Assembly: GCF_900168195.1 (NCBI RefSeq)
Contig: NZ_FUYX01000002.1
Span: 255,501-319,500, forward strand
DNA: 64,000 nt
Direction: 5' to 3'
From: Allobosea thiooxidans
GTDB taxonomy: Bacteria > Pseudomonadota > Alphaproteobacteria > Rhizobiales > Beijerinckiaceae
A program made the translations under genes and the position numbers. A model generated the notes under the pieces. The model saw nothing but the letters and a program-made list of their open reading frames with translations, ran no database searches and was not told where the DNA came from. Below, piece by piece: positions 7,699-16,071 of the stretch (positions are counted from its first letter, which is position 1; each line of letters starts with the position of its first letter).

Positions 7699-9093
7699 CT
7701 AGGGCCGGCGGACCTTCACACCCGCCAGTAGCCACGCCCCGGCCAGGAAGAAGACGATCAGGACGGCCAGGCCCGCGCGCTGGCTGGCGAAGATGCTCGT
7801 CGCCAGCGCGACCAGCGTCGGGCCCAGGAAGGACGTGACCTTGCCCGACAGGGCGAAGAGCCCGAAGAACTCGCCGATGCGGCCGGGCGGTGCGAGCCGC
7901 GCCAGCAGGCTGCGCGAGGCCGCCTGCAGCGGGCCGGCGACGAGCCCGATCAGCAGGCCGAGCGCCAGATAGACCCGCTCCGGCAGCGAGGCGTAGAGCC
8001 CGTCGCCGGGCACGGGTGGGGCTGCCGGGATCACGAACAGGATATGGTCGGCGCCGAGCGAGAGGATGCCGAGGCAGGCGAAGAGCAGGCAGGCGATAGC
8101 GCCGAGCACCACCGGCTTGCCGCCGATGGCGTCGTCGAGCTTGCCGCCAGCCCAAGCGCCGAAAGTGCCGGTGACGGTGAGCAGTATGCCGAAGACGCCG
8201 AGCTCGATGGTCTGCCAGCCGAAGACGCCGGCCGCATAGATGCCGCCGAAGGCGAAGAGCGCGACCAGAGCGTCCTGGTAGACCATGTTGGCGAGCAGGA
8301 AGCGGCCGAGCGAGGGCTGCTTCGGCAGCTCGGCCAGCGTGTCCCTGAGCCGCCCGACGCCGCCTCTGGCTGCCTCGGCGAAGCTCAGCCCCGTCCTGTG
8401 CGAATCGGGAGTGAACAGGAACATCGGCGTGACGAAGATGACGAACCAGAGCGCGGTGAGCGGCCCGGAGAAGCGGTCGCCCTCGCGTGCCACCGCGTCG
8501 AGCCCCAGGATCGGCGCGATGCCGGCCAGCGTCTTGCCGGTATGGGGATCCGCCGCCAGCAGGCCGAGCGTGATCGCGAGCGAGAGAAGCCCGCCGAGAT
8601 AGCCGATCGCCCAGCCGGTGCCGGAGAGCCAGCCGAGGCGCTCGGGCGGCACCAGTCGCGTCATCATCGCGTTGTTGAAGGTGGTGGCGAATTCGGCGCC
8701 GATCGTCGCAACGACGAAACCGGTGAGCGCGATCGGCACCGCGAGCGCCGAGCCCGGCGCGGCGAACCAGAGCGCGCCCGAACCGAGGACCAGCAGCGCG
8801 CCGAAGGCGGCGATCCAGGGCTTGCGTGGCCCGGTCCTGTCGGCGATGCCGCCGAGCAGGGGCGAGAGCAGGGCGATGCAGAGGCCGGCGAGGCCCGTCG
8901 CATAGCCCCAGAGCGCCTGGCCCGCCGCCGCGTCCTGCGCCAGCGCAGACGCGAAGAAGGGCGCGAAGACGAAGGTGGTGATCAGGGTGAAGAAGGGCTG
9001 CGCGGCCCAATCGAAGAACAGCCAGGCGGTGACCGCCCGGCGCGGTGGCCAGACGGCCGGCGGAGCTTCGACAAGCGGCGCGGCTACGGTCAC
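7699..9093 (-). CDS. MFS transporter of the UMF1 (Atg22-like) type
   Basis: 464 residues with about 12 predicted membrane segments. The first segment begins WLFFDWAAQPFFTLITTF, characteristic of the UMF1 / Atg22-like branch of the major facilitator superfamily; GIADRTGPRKPW is the loop 2-3 motif. The start is a GTG at 9093 that overlaps the TGA of the LON-domain gene (GTGA); the longer frame to 9225 is low-complexity antisense-like sequence. The substrate is unknown; yeast Atg22 relatives export amino acids from vacuoles. Translational coupling to the upstream gene is likely. Confidence 0.85.
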   Translation of the reverse strand: MTVAAPLVEAPPAVWPPRRAVTAWLFFDWAAQPFFTLITTFVFAPFFASALAQDAAAGQALWGYATGLAGLCIALLSPLLGGIADRTGPRKPWIAAFGALLVLGSGALWFAAPGSALAVPIALTGFVVATIGAEFATTFNNAMMTRLVPPERLGWLSGTGWAIGYLGGLLSLAITLGLLAADPHTGKTLAGIAPILGLDAVAREGDRFSGPLTALWFVIFVTPMFLFTPDSHRTGLSFAEAARGGVGRLRDTLAELPKQPSLGRFLLANMVYQDALVALFAFGGIYAAGVFGWQTIELGVFGILLTVTGTFGAWAGGKLDDAIGGKPVVLGAIACLLFACLGILSLGADHILFVIPAAPPVPGDGLYASLPERVYLALGLLIGLVAGPLQAASRSLLARLAPPGRIGEFFGLFALSGKVTSFLGPTLVALATSIFASQRAGLAVLIVFFLAGAWLLAGVKVRRP

Positions 9094-9782
9094 TGCAGGG
9101 TCGTGTCCGGGTCGCCGCCGCCGCGGGCGAGCTCGATCTCGGTGATCGCCACCAGCACCTCGGCCCGGTCCTTGAGCGTCGCCGCCTCGAGCAGGGCCTG
9201 CTTCTCGCGCGGCCCGAAGGGGCACATCATCGAGAGCGCGTTGACCAGCGCCTCGTTCGGCGCCTCGTTGACGCCCTTCCAGTCGATCTTGAGATCGTTG
9301 ACCCTGGCGAAGTCGCGCAGCGCCTTGAGCAGGCCCTTGCGGTCGACCCTCTCCTCGCCGGCGCGGGCGACGAAATCGGTCGCGAAGGGCTCGTAGTCGA
9401 CCCGCGCCTGCCGATAGGCCGTCGTCACCGACAATTCCTCCAGCAGCCGGAAACGGCTGATGCCGGTCAGCGTGATGATGTAGCGCCCGTCGCCGGTCTC
9501 GGCGAGCTGGGTGATGCGGCCGAGGCAGCCGACCTTGAGCAGCGGCGGGATCTCGGGCTGGCGCCCGTCATCGGGCTCGGGCTGGATCATGCCGATGACG
9601 CGCTCGGCCTTCAGCGCGTCGTCGATCATGGCGAGATAGCGCGGCTCGAAGACGTTGAGCGGCATCTGGCCGCGCGGCAGGAGCAGGGCGCCGCCCAAGG
9701 GGAAGAGCGGGATCACCTCAGGGCAATCCCCGGCCCCCTCATAGACGGCGTTCATGCCCATGGGCGCTTCGTCCTCTTCCAC
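9090..9782 (-). CDS. LON peptidase substrate-binding-domain protein
   Basis: 230 residues carrying only the Lon N-terminal (substrate-binding) domain, without the ATPase and protease parts. Landmarks are IPLFPLGGALLLPRGQMPLNV, FEPRYLAMIDDAL, IGMIQPE and GCLGRITQ. A GTG at 9782 lies one base after the cnoX stop. ATGs at 9761 and 9755 are good alternatives, the first with AGAGGA in front of it. In many Alphaproteobacteria this gene follows the thioredoxin-domain gene ybbN/cnoX, as here, which suggests a shared role in protein quality control. Confidence 0.88.
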   Translation of the reverse strand: MEEDEAPMGMNAVYEGAGDCPEVIPLFPLGGALLLPRGQMPLNVFEPRYLAMIDDALKAERVIGMIQPEPDDGRQPEIPPLLKVGCLGRITQLAETGDGRYIITLTGISRFRLLEELSVTTAYRQARVDYEPFATDFVARAGEERVDRKGLLKALRDFARVNDLKIDWKGVNEAPNEALVNALSMMCPFGPREKQALLEAATLKDRAEVLVAITEIELARGGGDPDTTLQ

Positions 9783-9783
9783 C

Positions 9784-10683
9784 TCAGGAGAACAACAGGG
9801 TCGACAGCTTGCGGCGGCCGGCGACGCTGGCCTCGTCCATCGGGCCCCAGGCCTCGAAGAACTGCAGCAGCTGCTTGCGTGCGCCGTCCTCGTTCCACTT
9901 CCTGTCGGCCCTGATGATGGCGATCAGATGGTCGACGGCCTCCTCGCGCCGGTCGCGGGCGTTGAGCGCCAGCGCCAGATCGAAGCGGGCCTGGTGGTCC
10001 TTCGGATCGGTTGCGACCTTCGCCTCCAGCTCCGCGGTGTCGCCGAGCGAGGCGGCCTGCTCGGCGAGCTCGATCGCGGCGCGCACGGCGGCAACCGCCG
10101 GATCCCCGGCCTTGTCCTGCGGCGCCGTGCCGAGGATGCCCTTGGCGCTTTCGATGTCGCCGGTGTCGAGATGCAGCCGCGCGAAGCCCGTGATGGCGGC
10201 GAGGTTATCGGGCTCGGCCTGGAGCACGCCGGCATAGAGCTCGCTCGCCCCGGCGGCGTCGCCGGCCTCGGCCGCGGCCTGCGCCGCAGCGATCAGCTCC
10301 TCCGCCGCACCCGGGCCCACCGGCCCGACGAGGCGCTCGATGAAGGCCTTCACCTGGCTCTCCGGCTGGGCGCCCATGAAGCCGTCGATCGGCTGGCCCT
10401 GCTTGAAGGCGATGACGGCGGGGATCGACTGGATGCCGAGCTGTCCGGGGATCTGCGGATGCTCGTCGATGTTCATCTTGACGAGCTTGACCTTGCCCTT
10501 CGCCGCCTGCACCGCCTTCTCGATGACGGGGGTGAGCTGCTTGCAGGGGCCGCACCACGGCGCCCAGAAATCGACGAGGACCGGCTGCTGCATCGATTCG
10601 GTGATGACGTCCTGGCGGAAGCCCTGCGTCGTGGTGTCCTTGATCAGGCCGGTTTGCGCGGCCGCTTCGCCATTGACCAGCAT
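9784..10683 (-). CDS. cnoX: Thioredoxin-domain co-chaperone CnoX (YbbN)
   Basis: 299 residues: an N-terminal thioredoxin fold followed by TPR-like helical repeats (about residues 140-290), the CnoX/YbbN layout. The domain starts with VLVDFWAPWCGPCKQL, so the WCGPC redox motif is intact (residues 43-47), and SIPAVIAFKQGQ carries the conserved cis-Pro. The repeats include ELYAGVLQAEPDN and ARFDLALALNARDRREEAVD. The family protects chaperone substrates from oxidation. The start at 10683 (ATG, with GAAGGGCG upstream) matches the usual N terminus; an extension to 10755 is possible but unlikely. Confidence 0.9.
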   Translation of the reverse strand: MLVNGEAAAQTGLIKDTTTQGFRQDVITESMQQPVLVDFWAPWCGPCKQLTPVIEKAVQAAKGKVKLVKMNIDEHPQIPGQLGIQSIPAVIAFKQGQPIDGFMGAQPESQVKAFIERLVGPVGPGAAEELIAAAQAAAEAGDAAGASELYAGVLQAEPDNLAAITGFARLHLDTGDIESAKGILGTAPQDKAGDPAVAAVRAAIELAEQAASLGDTAELEAKVATDPKDHQARFDLALALNARDRREEAVDHLIAIIRADRKWNEDGARKQLLQFFEAWGPMDEASVAGRRKLSTLLFS

Positions 10684-10767
10684 GGGTCGCCCTTCGTGAT
10701 GATTCGTCGCGTTTTGGGGGGCGCACCGATGCGGCCGCCCGCGCCGTTGCCCCATAGATGGGATGCT

Positions 10768-11292
10768 TCAGCCGTTCTGTCCATCGGGCGGGACCGGCAA
10801 ATCGACGATCAGCGGCTCGTGGCCGGTGCCCCGCAGAAAGGCGAGGAGGTCGTCGCGGCCGATCCGCAGCGTCGCCGTGTTGATCAGCGGATGGAAGTTG
10901 AGGTCCTCGCCCGTCATCAGATTGGCGTCGAGCACCATGGTCACGGTCTGGTCGCGGTCGTTGACGATGGCGAAGGCGGTGACCGAGCCAGGCGTCACGC
11001 CGAGCTTTTCCTGCAGGAGCTCGACCGAGCCGAAAGAGAGCCGGCCGCTGGCGCCGAGCGTTTCATGCAGGCGCTTCAGGTCGATGCGGGCATGAGCTTC
11101 GGCCGAGACCAGGAAGAGCCGGCCCTTCTTGTCCTTCAGGAACAGGTTCTTGGTGTGGTGGCCGACCATGGCGTCGCGATGCGGCGCCGTCTCCGCGACC
11201 GTGAAGACGGCGGGGTGGTCGGTGCGCTGGAAGGCGATGCCGCTCTCGGAGAGACGGGTGCAGAGCTCGTCGGGCGTCAGGGGGTTGTTCAT
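10768..11292 (-). CDS. Prolyl-tRNA editing domain protein (ProXp/PrdX-like, YbaK superfamily)
   Basis: 174 residues. It belongs to the free-standing trans-editing deacylases related to the INS domain of ProRS. Landmarks are HTKNLFLKDKKGRLFLV (the conserved Lys motif near residue 50), GSVELLQEKLGVTPGSVTAFAI, and FHPLINTATLRIGRDDLLAFL, which holds the substrate-site His. These match PrdX/ProXp-ala, which clears Ala-tRNA(Pro). The ATG at 11292 gives the family-like N terminus; the frame extends upstream only through non-coding-like sequence. It lies about 260 nt from tRNA-Gly on the opposite strand. Confidence 0.88.
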   Translation of the reverse strand: MNNPLTPDELCTRLSESGIAFQRTDHPAVFTVAETAPHRDAMVGHHTKNLFLKDKKGRLFLVSAEAHARIDLKRLHETLGASGRLSFGSVELLQEKLGVTPGSVTAFAIVNDRDQTVTMVLDANLMTGEDLNFHPLINTATLRIGRDDLLAFLRGTGHEPLIVDLPVPPDGQNG

Positions 11293-11482
11293 GGCGGGCA
11301 AATCGAGAGGCGGGTCATGGCGCGAGGGAGCGGCAGGCGTTGTGCGAATCGACCGTCTCGACCGGCGAGACGGAGCGTCGCGCGCCGCCGGTCCATGCCT
11401 AGCCGCCCGGCGTGTCGACAGCAAGACAGGGCCGTGGAAGCCGGGCTTGCGCGGGGCGGAGAAAAAAGTTTCGACAAGGCGC

Positions 11483-11511
11483 TTGCACTCCGCCGCGCTT
11501 TGGGGCAATAA
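11483..11511 (+). promoter_or_regulatory. Promoter of tRNA-Gly
   Basis: TTGCAC (11483-11488), a 17-bp spacer and CAATAA (11506-11511), ending about 38 nt before the tRNA. The -35 and -10 forms match strong stable-RNA promoters of Alphaproteobacteria. Confidence 0.55.
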
Positions 11512-11549
11512 CCCGGCCGCGCCGCCAACACGGCGCGACTGTCTCGGAT

Positions 11550-11624
11550 GCGGGTGTAGCTCAGGGGTAGAGCACAACCTTGCCAAGGTTGGGGTCGAGG
11601 GTTCGAATCCCTTCGCCCGCTCCA
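11550..11624 (+). tRNA. tRNA-Gly (anticodon GCC)
   Basis: The 75-nt cloverleaf includes an encoded CCA. The acceptor stem GCGGGTG pairs with CGCCCGC (one U-G pair). The D-arm is AGCTC-AGGGGTA-GAGC. The anticodon arm CAACC-TTGCCAA-GGTTG reads GCC, and the T-arm GAGGG-TTCGAAT-CCCTT contains the canonical TTCGAAT. The discriminator base is T at 11621. It is transcribed alone from the promoter at 11483. Confidence 0.97.
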
Positions 11625-11651
11625 GACAATCTCAGGACTTGAGAAGCATGC

Positions 11652-11685
11652 AAGCGTCGGATCTTCCGGCGCTTTTTGCTTTTTT
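11652..11685 (+). terminator. Intrinsic terminator of tRNA-Gly
   Basis: AAGCGTCGGA and TCCGGCGCTT form a 10-bp stem (one G-U pair) with a 3-nt loop at 11652-11674, followed by T-rich sequence (TTTTTGCTTTTTT, starting within the stem). It lies 28 nt after the tRNA 3' end. Confidence 0.85.
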
Positions 11686-12039
11686 GACTTCGGGCGATCC
11701 GGCGCTGTTTTCGAGATGTTCCGAAGGCCCGTGGTTACCTGGGGGTTACAAGTTCGCTCCGTCGCGAGCCGCGGAGCCTCACCTTCTGAAGCGATTCTCT
11801 CGGTGCCGGCGCAGGGATTGCGAATGAGGTCGACAATGGGTTCGCAGCGGCGGTGACCAGGAGACCGGTCTGTTTCGGCTCACCGGCGAATTCACCGCCT
11901 CCGTGGTGACTGCGCGGCGTCGAGACGCTGGCCGGGTATCCGAGATGATGGCCATCTTCACGGGCCATGCATCCCAATGTTCCGAACGATCTCCCGACGC
12001 TGCGACCGTCTCCGGCCGTCCGAACGGGTTTGCAAAAGC
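11686..12039. other. Gene-free stretch between tRNA-Gly and the SGNH hydrolase gene
   Basis: About 350 nt with no frame that has coding character and no recognisable integrase, transposon end or duplicated tRNA tail. It contains the 3' side of the minus-strand SGNH operon, and no strong hairpin with a T-run was seen there. Confidence 0.5.
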
Positions 12040-13155
12040 TCAGGGCTGCGCCGCCAACGCTGCTGCGATCGCCCGGCCGGCCACGGCATGGCCATAGGCG
12101 TTCCAGTGAGCGTCGGAGGCGAAGGCGAAGGGCTTGTGCTCGGCCGCCCATTCAGCCGCGAAGACCGGGTGCAGGTCGAGGAAAGGCACGCCATGCCTGG
12201 CTGCGGCCGCAGCGGCGATGGCGTTCAACCGGAGCGCCGGGCTGCCGTCGCGCCCAGCCTCGATCGCGGCGCGGTCGCCGTCCATCACCAGTTGCAGGCG
12301 GGCGCCGGCGGCCTGCGCCAGCGCCTTGAGACGGCCGACGACATGGTCGGTCGCCGCCCGGATATCGGCCTCCCGGGCCAGCACGGCACCGATCTCGACA
12401 TTCGCCGCATAGCCGCCTTCGGCCGCCTGGGCCGGGCCGAGGATGGCCTCGGCGATCGCCTGCGGGCGCACCTGCCAGCGATAGAGGAAGAAGCCGGCCG
12501 TCGCCGTCCGCCTCAGGATCTCGACCGGCCCCGGGTGCCAGGGCGTCGGCGGCAGCTCGCCGGTGACCTTGCCGTTCTCGACGACGAGCTTGCGGAAGCT
12601 CGAGGTGTAGCGGCCGGGCTTGAAGACGAAGCTCTCGTCGAAATCATTGTGGACCAGCAGGACCACGATCGTATCCGGCCGCGCCTGCCCGACCTCCCGC
12701 TCCACCATCTGGACATATTGGCTCATCGGCGCGCCGGCGATGCCGTAGCGGTAGGTTTCGACGGGGCCGGCGGAGCCGAGCGCCTCGGCGGCGACCTCGG
12801 CGAAGCTGCGGTCGAAAGGGACCTGGAGCGCCTCGACGAAGCTGTCGCCGACGAAGGCGAGGCGCCGCACGCCGGGCTTGCGCTCGCGTGGATAGGCCGG
12901 CAGCGGCGAATTCCAGCCCTCGCCGTTGATCGAGAACGGCGCATCGATCTCGTCGCGCACCCGCCAGTGCCCGCTCTGGCCAGGAGCGTAGCGCACCAGC
13001 TCGTCGATGAAGGCGTTGCGCGGCACGTCCGAGCCCGGCAGCACGAAGCGGAAGACCACGAGCTCGCAGAAAGCGAGGAAGACGGCGATGCTTCCCGCCA
13101 TCACCGCGAGATTGACGAGCAGACCGCGCTGACGGGAGCGGGCAGGAACGGCCAT
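12040..13155 (-). CDS. Membrane-anchored SGNH/GDSL-type hydrolase of the carbamoyltransferase operon
   Basis: 371 residues. A single membrane segment (about residues 12-33) is followed by an extracytoplasmic SGNH fold. The nucleophile motif is FVGDSFVEALQV with S105; HNDFDE fits the block with the conserved Asn; the C-terminal catalytic pair is in SDAHWNAYGH (D348, H350). The family includes acyl-ester hydrolases and AlgX-like O-acetyltransferases. The ATG at 13155 lies 5 nt after the stop of the carbamoyltransferase. It is the last gene of the SxtJ / DUF5989 / carbamoyltransferase operon, so it probably acts on the same product outside the membrane. The substrate is unknown. Confidence 0.85.
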   Translation of the reverse strand: MAVPARSRQRGLLVNLAVMAGSIAVFLAFCELVVFRFVLPGSDVPRNAFIDELVRYAPGQSGHWRVRDEIDAPFSINGEGWNSPLPAYPRERKPGVRRLAFVGDSFVEALQVPFDRSFAEVAAEALGSAGPVETYRYGIAGAPMSQYVQMVEREVGQARPDTIVVLLVHNDFDESFVFKPGRYTSSFRKLVVENGKVTGELPPTPWHPGPVEILRRTATAGFFLYRWQVRPQAIAEAILGPAQAAEGGYAANVEIGAVLAREADIRAATDHVVGRLKALAQAAGARLQLVMDGDRAAIEAGRDGSPALRLNAIAAAAAARHGVPFLDLHPVFAAEWAAEHKPFAFASDAHWNAYGHAVAGRAIAAALAAQP

Positions 13156-13160
13156 CGAGG

Positions 13161-14993
13161 TCAATCCAGCTCGAAGCGCGAGGTGTAGTCGAGCGCCAGC
13201 GCCGGGTCCTGGCGCTCCTTGCGCAGGACGCAGGTGCCGACGACCAGCATCTCGATATCCGAGCCCATGAAGCAGCGGAAGGCATCCTCCGGCGTGCAGA
13301 CGATCGGCTCGCCGCGGACATTGAAGCTGGTGTTGACCAGCACCGGGCAGCCCGTGGCGGCCTTGAAGCCGCTCAGCAGCCCATGGAAGCGCGGATTGGT
13401 CTCGGCATGCACGGTCTGGAGCCGCGCCGAATAGTCGACATGGGTCACGGCCGGGATTTCGGAGCGGGCGACGTTGAGCTTGTCGATGCCGAACAGCGCC
13501 TCCTCCGCGGCGGTCATGGTCCGCCGGCGCTCCCGCCGGACCTCGGCGACCATCAGCATGTAGGGCGAAACGTCCTCGTGCTCGAACCAGTCGCCGACAT
13601 CCTCCGCCAGCACGGCCGGGGCGAAGGGGCGGAAGGATTCGCGGAATTTTACCCGCAGATTGAGGGTTTTCTGCATGCTCGGGCTGCGCGGATCGCCCAG
13701 GATCGAGCGGCCGCCCAGCGCGCGAGGGCCGAACTCCATGCGGCCCTGGAACCAGCCGACCGCCTTGCCGGCAACGAGCCCCTCGACCGTCTGCGCCAGC
13801 ATGCCGGCTTCGTCGTGTTCCTCGAAGACGGCGCCGACGGCGCGCAGGCGTCCGGCGATCTCGTCCGGCGCGAAGGCGGGTCCGAGATAGGCGCCCGCCA
13901 TGCCGTCGAGGCCCGTGGCGACGGTCCGCGGCTTGCCGAACTCGCGGTGATGGGCGGCGAGCGCGGCCCCGAGCGCCCCGCCCGCATCGCCCGATGCCGG
14001 CTGCACCCAGACCTTGTCGAAGCGGCCGTCGCGCAGGATCTTGCCGTTGGCAACGCAGTTCAGCGCGACGCCGCCGGCCAGGCAGAGATTGCGCTCCCCT
14101 GTCTCGGCCGCGAGCGAGCGCGTCATCCGCAGCACGACCTCCTCGGTGACGGCCTGGATCGAGGCGGCGATATCCATGTGGAACGGCGTCAGCTGTGCCT
14201 CGCCCGCCCGTGCGGGTTCGCCGAACAGCGCCTCGAAGCGGGCGTTGGTCATGGTGAACCCGCCCATATAGTCGAAATAGCGCTGGTCGAGCCGGAAGCT
14301 GCCGTCCGGCTTGAGGTCGACGAGATGGTCGAGGATGGTCTGCGTATGCGCCGGGCGGCCATAGGGCGCCAGGCCCATCAGCTTGTACTCGCCGGAATTG
14401 ACCTTGAAGCCGGCATAGTGGGTGAAGGCCGAATAGAGCAACCCGAGCGAATGCGGGAAGTGCAGCTCCTTGACGATGTCGAGCGCGGCTCCGTTGCCGA
14501 GCGCGACCGAGCTGGTCGGCCATTCGCCGACGCCGTCGAGCGTCAGGACCAGCGCCCGCTCGAACGGGGACGGGTAGAAGGCGCTGGCGGCGTGGCTGAG
14601 ATGGTGCTCGCTGAACAGGAGTTTCGCCGGATCGAATTCGGCGTCGAGCGCCTTCAGCTCGTCGCCCAGCAGGCTCTTCTGGAACAGCTTTTCGCGCAGC
14701 CAGAGCGGCATCGCCGTGAGGAACTGCCGGAAACCGCGCGGTGCCACCGAGAGATAGGTCTCGAGGAGCCGCTCGAACTTGACGAAGGGTTTCTCGTAGA
14801 ACACCACCGCGTCGAGCTGGGACAGCTTCAGCCCGGTCTGCGCCAGGCAATAGCCGATCGCCTGCGCGGGGAAGCCGGCATCGTGCTTGACGCGCGTGAA
14901 GCGTTCCTCCTGCGCGGCCGCGAACGGCACGCCATCGACGACCAGCGCCGCCGCGGAGTCGTGATAATAGGCCGAGATGCCGAGGATGCGCAT
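13161..14993 (-). CDS. Carbamoyltransferase, NodU/CmcH family
   Basis: 610 residues, full length. The N-terminal Kae1-like domain starts ILGISAYYHDSAAALVVDG and contains the metal-ligand motif SEHHLSHAASAFYPSPF (about residues 131-147), VLTLDGVGEW, NSGEYKLMGLAPYGRP and CLAGGVALNCVANGKI. The C-terminal domain shows GRMEFGPRALGGRSILGDPR and LVNTSFNVRGEPIV. These enzymes use carbamoyl phosphate and ATP to carbamoylate hydroxyl groups of sugars or secondary metabolites (NodU on Nod factor, TobZ on tobramycin, SxtI in saxitoxin). No nod or antibiotic genes are nearby, so the acceptor here is unknown. The start at 14993 matches the canonical N terminus. Confidence 0.93.
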   Translation of the reverse strand: MRILGISAYYHDSAAALVVDGVPFAAAQEERFTRVKHDAGFPAQAIGYCLAQTGLKLSQLDAVVFYEKPFVKFERLLETYLSVAPRGFRQFLTAMPLWLREKLFQKSLLGDELKALDAEFDPAKLLFSEHHLSHAASAFYPSPFERALVLTLDGVGEWPTSSVALGNGAALDIVKELHFPHSLGLLYSAFTHYAGFKVNSGEYKLMGLAPYGRPAHTQTILDHLVDLKPDGSFRLDQRYFDYMGGFTMTNARFEALFGEPARAGEAQLTPFHMDIAASIQAVTEEVVLRMTRSLAAETGERNLCLAGGVALNCVANGKILRDGRFDKVWVQPASGDAGGALGAALAAHHREFGKPRTVATGLDGMAGAYLGPAFAPDEIAGRLRAVGAVFEEHDEAGMLAQTVEGLVAGKAVGWFQGRMEFGPRALGGRSILGDPRSPSMQKTLNLRVKFRESFRPFAPAVLAEDVGDWFEHEDVSPYMLMVAEVRRERRRTMTAAEEALFGIDKLNVARSEIPAVTHVDYSARLQTVHAETNPRFHGLLSGFKAATGCPVLVNTSFNVRGEPIVCTPEDAFRCFMGSDIEMLVVGTCVLRKERQDPALALDYTSRFELD

Positions 14994-15001
14994 CGCGTCG
15001 G

Positions 15002-15151
15002 TCAGAACAGCGTGTAGATGAAGGGGGCGACGGCCGAGCCCTTGGTGAGCACGACGAGCCCGCCCATCACCACCATCATCACCACGATCGGGATGAGCCA
15101 GTATTTCTTGCGGGCGAGCAGGAACTCGGTGATCTCGCGGAGGAAGGACAA
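15002..15151 (-). CDS. DUF5989-type mini membrane protein (49 aa)
   Basis: A small frame of 49 codons between the SxtJ-like and carbamoyltransferase genes. The protein reads SFLREITEFLLARKKYWL followed by one hydrophobic segment (about residues 18-35) and ends in SAVAPFIYTLF, which matches the DUF5989 family that accompanies carbamoyltransferases. The start is a TTG at 15151, because the frame is closed by the sxtJ stop just upstream; AGGAG lies about 9 nt before it. The stop (15002-15004) is 8 nt from the carbamoyltransferase start. It probably works with the SxtJ-like protein; its function is unknown. Confidence 0.82.
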   Translation of the reverse strand: MSFLREITEFLLARKKYWLIPIVVMMVVMGGLVVLTKGSAVAPFIYTLF

Positions 15152-15169
15152 GGGGCGCTGCTCCTGCTC

Positions 15170-15589
15170 TCAATACTGCTTGGTCATCGGGCCCGGCCCG
15201 GCGGGATCGCGCGCGATCCAGTAGCTTTGCGCGCCGCGGTCAAAGCCGGGCGGGATCGGACGCTTGCCAAACAGACGCATGATCAGCGCGATCGGCGTGA
15301 AGACGAGGAAGAACATGGCGCCCATGATCAGCGGCGTCATGATCTTGTGCAGCAGCAGGCCGAAGCGGAACCAGAGCGCGTTCAGCGGTTTCAGCAGCGC
15401 CGGCACCAGCAGCGCCGCCCCGGCGAACACCGCCGCGGCGCTGCTCCAGCCGAGCGCGAAACCACCATGGCCGCGCCAGAGCGCGAGCAGCGCCAGGATG
15501 GCGAAGAAACCGGCCATGACCAGCCCGAACTGTCGTTCGCTGGATTTGTTGACGGTCTCTTCCGGCCCGCGTCGCTGAAAATCAGACAT
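15170..15589 (-). CDS. SxtJ-family membrane protein
   Basis: 139 residues with two or three membrane segments: FGLVMAGFFAILALLALWRG, an Ala-rich segment from GWSSAAAVFAGAALLVPALL, and IMTPLIMGAMFFLVFTPIAL. The tail contains the family motif IPPGFDRGAQSYWIARD. SxtJ is a protein of unknown function in the saxitoxin cluster next to carbamoyltransferase SxtI, and homologues occur in the same order in many bacteria that make no toxin. It is the first gene of the four-gene operon, and the DUF5989 start lies 18 nt after its stop. A role as scaffold or membrane anchor for the transferase is inference only. Confidence 0.85.
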   Translation of the reverse strand: MSDFQRRGPEETVNKSSERQFGLVMAGFFAILALLALWRGHGGFALGWSSAAAVFAGAALLVPALLKPLNALWFRFGLLLHKIMTPLIMGAMFFLVFTPIALIMRLFGKRPIPPGFDRGAQSYWIARDPAGPGPMTKQY

Positions 15590-16071
15590 CGCCCGCTCCG
15601 CTCGTCGCCCTTCGGATTTCGTTCGGTCGGCGCCGCATCAAGGCGGGCAGCCGGGGCTCTTTAGAACATCGGACGGAAAAGTGGAATCCCGGTTCTCCGA
15701 ACATCCCATGCCGAAACAATGGGCCGGATCGCCATTTGCTTCCGACGAGACGCAGGGCGAAGCAGGTGCCGACTTCGTCAAGCATGCCGGAGGAGGCTGT
15801 CTATACGCTCGCCCGCCGAATGCGGATCCGGCTTAAGCACAAGCCGATCTGCTCGATGCTGGGACAGCGTCTGCTTTCCCGGCACCGTGCCGCACATGTT
15901 CGACAATCCCGGGCAGACGGTCGCCCGTGCGATCCGGGTGACCACGCTGCATTCCGATACGCCGGCCCGGGAAAGTTGACGCAAGAACCGCCAGGGCTCC
16001 GCCAGATTGCGCCGATCGAGTCGCGGCGGGGGGGCGATGCGCCGGCCGGGCCGGCGCCGCGCTTCGAGCTG
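15590..16071. other. Gene-free stretch between the SxtJ operon and gabD
   Basis: About 480 nt without coding character on either strand. It includes the promoter side of the minus-strand SxtJ operon, the decayed palindrome at about 15667-15706 and the 3' end of the gabD unit. No clear -35/-10 pair or intrinsic terminator was found. Confidence 0.5.
15667..15706. repeat. Decayed copy of the CCGAAAAGTGG-type palindrome
   Basis: The left half ACATCGGAC...GGAAAAGTGGAAT matches the intact element at 5281-5328. The right half (CCCGGTTCTCCGAACATCC) has lost most pairing. It lies about 80 nt upstream of the SxtJ-like start. Confidence 0.45.

Noticed and set aside
11625..12039. tRNA-Gly as an integration site for a genomic island
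   Set aside because: No integrase gene, no repeated copy of the tRNA 3' end and no change in sequence character were seen downstream. The SxtJ operon could still have been transferred, but the window shows no element ends.
12040..14850. A single minus-strand frame of 936 codons across the SGNH and carbamoyltransferase genes
   Set aside because: Only its last 371 residues (from the ATG at 13155) are protein-like. The earlier part is an out-of-frame reading of the carbamoyltransferase gene and not a fusion protein.
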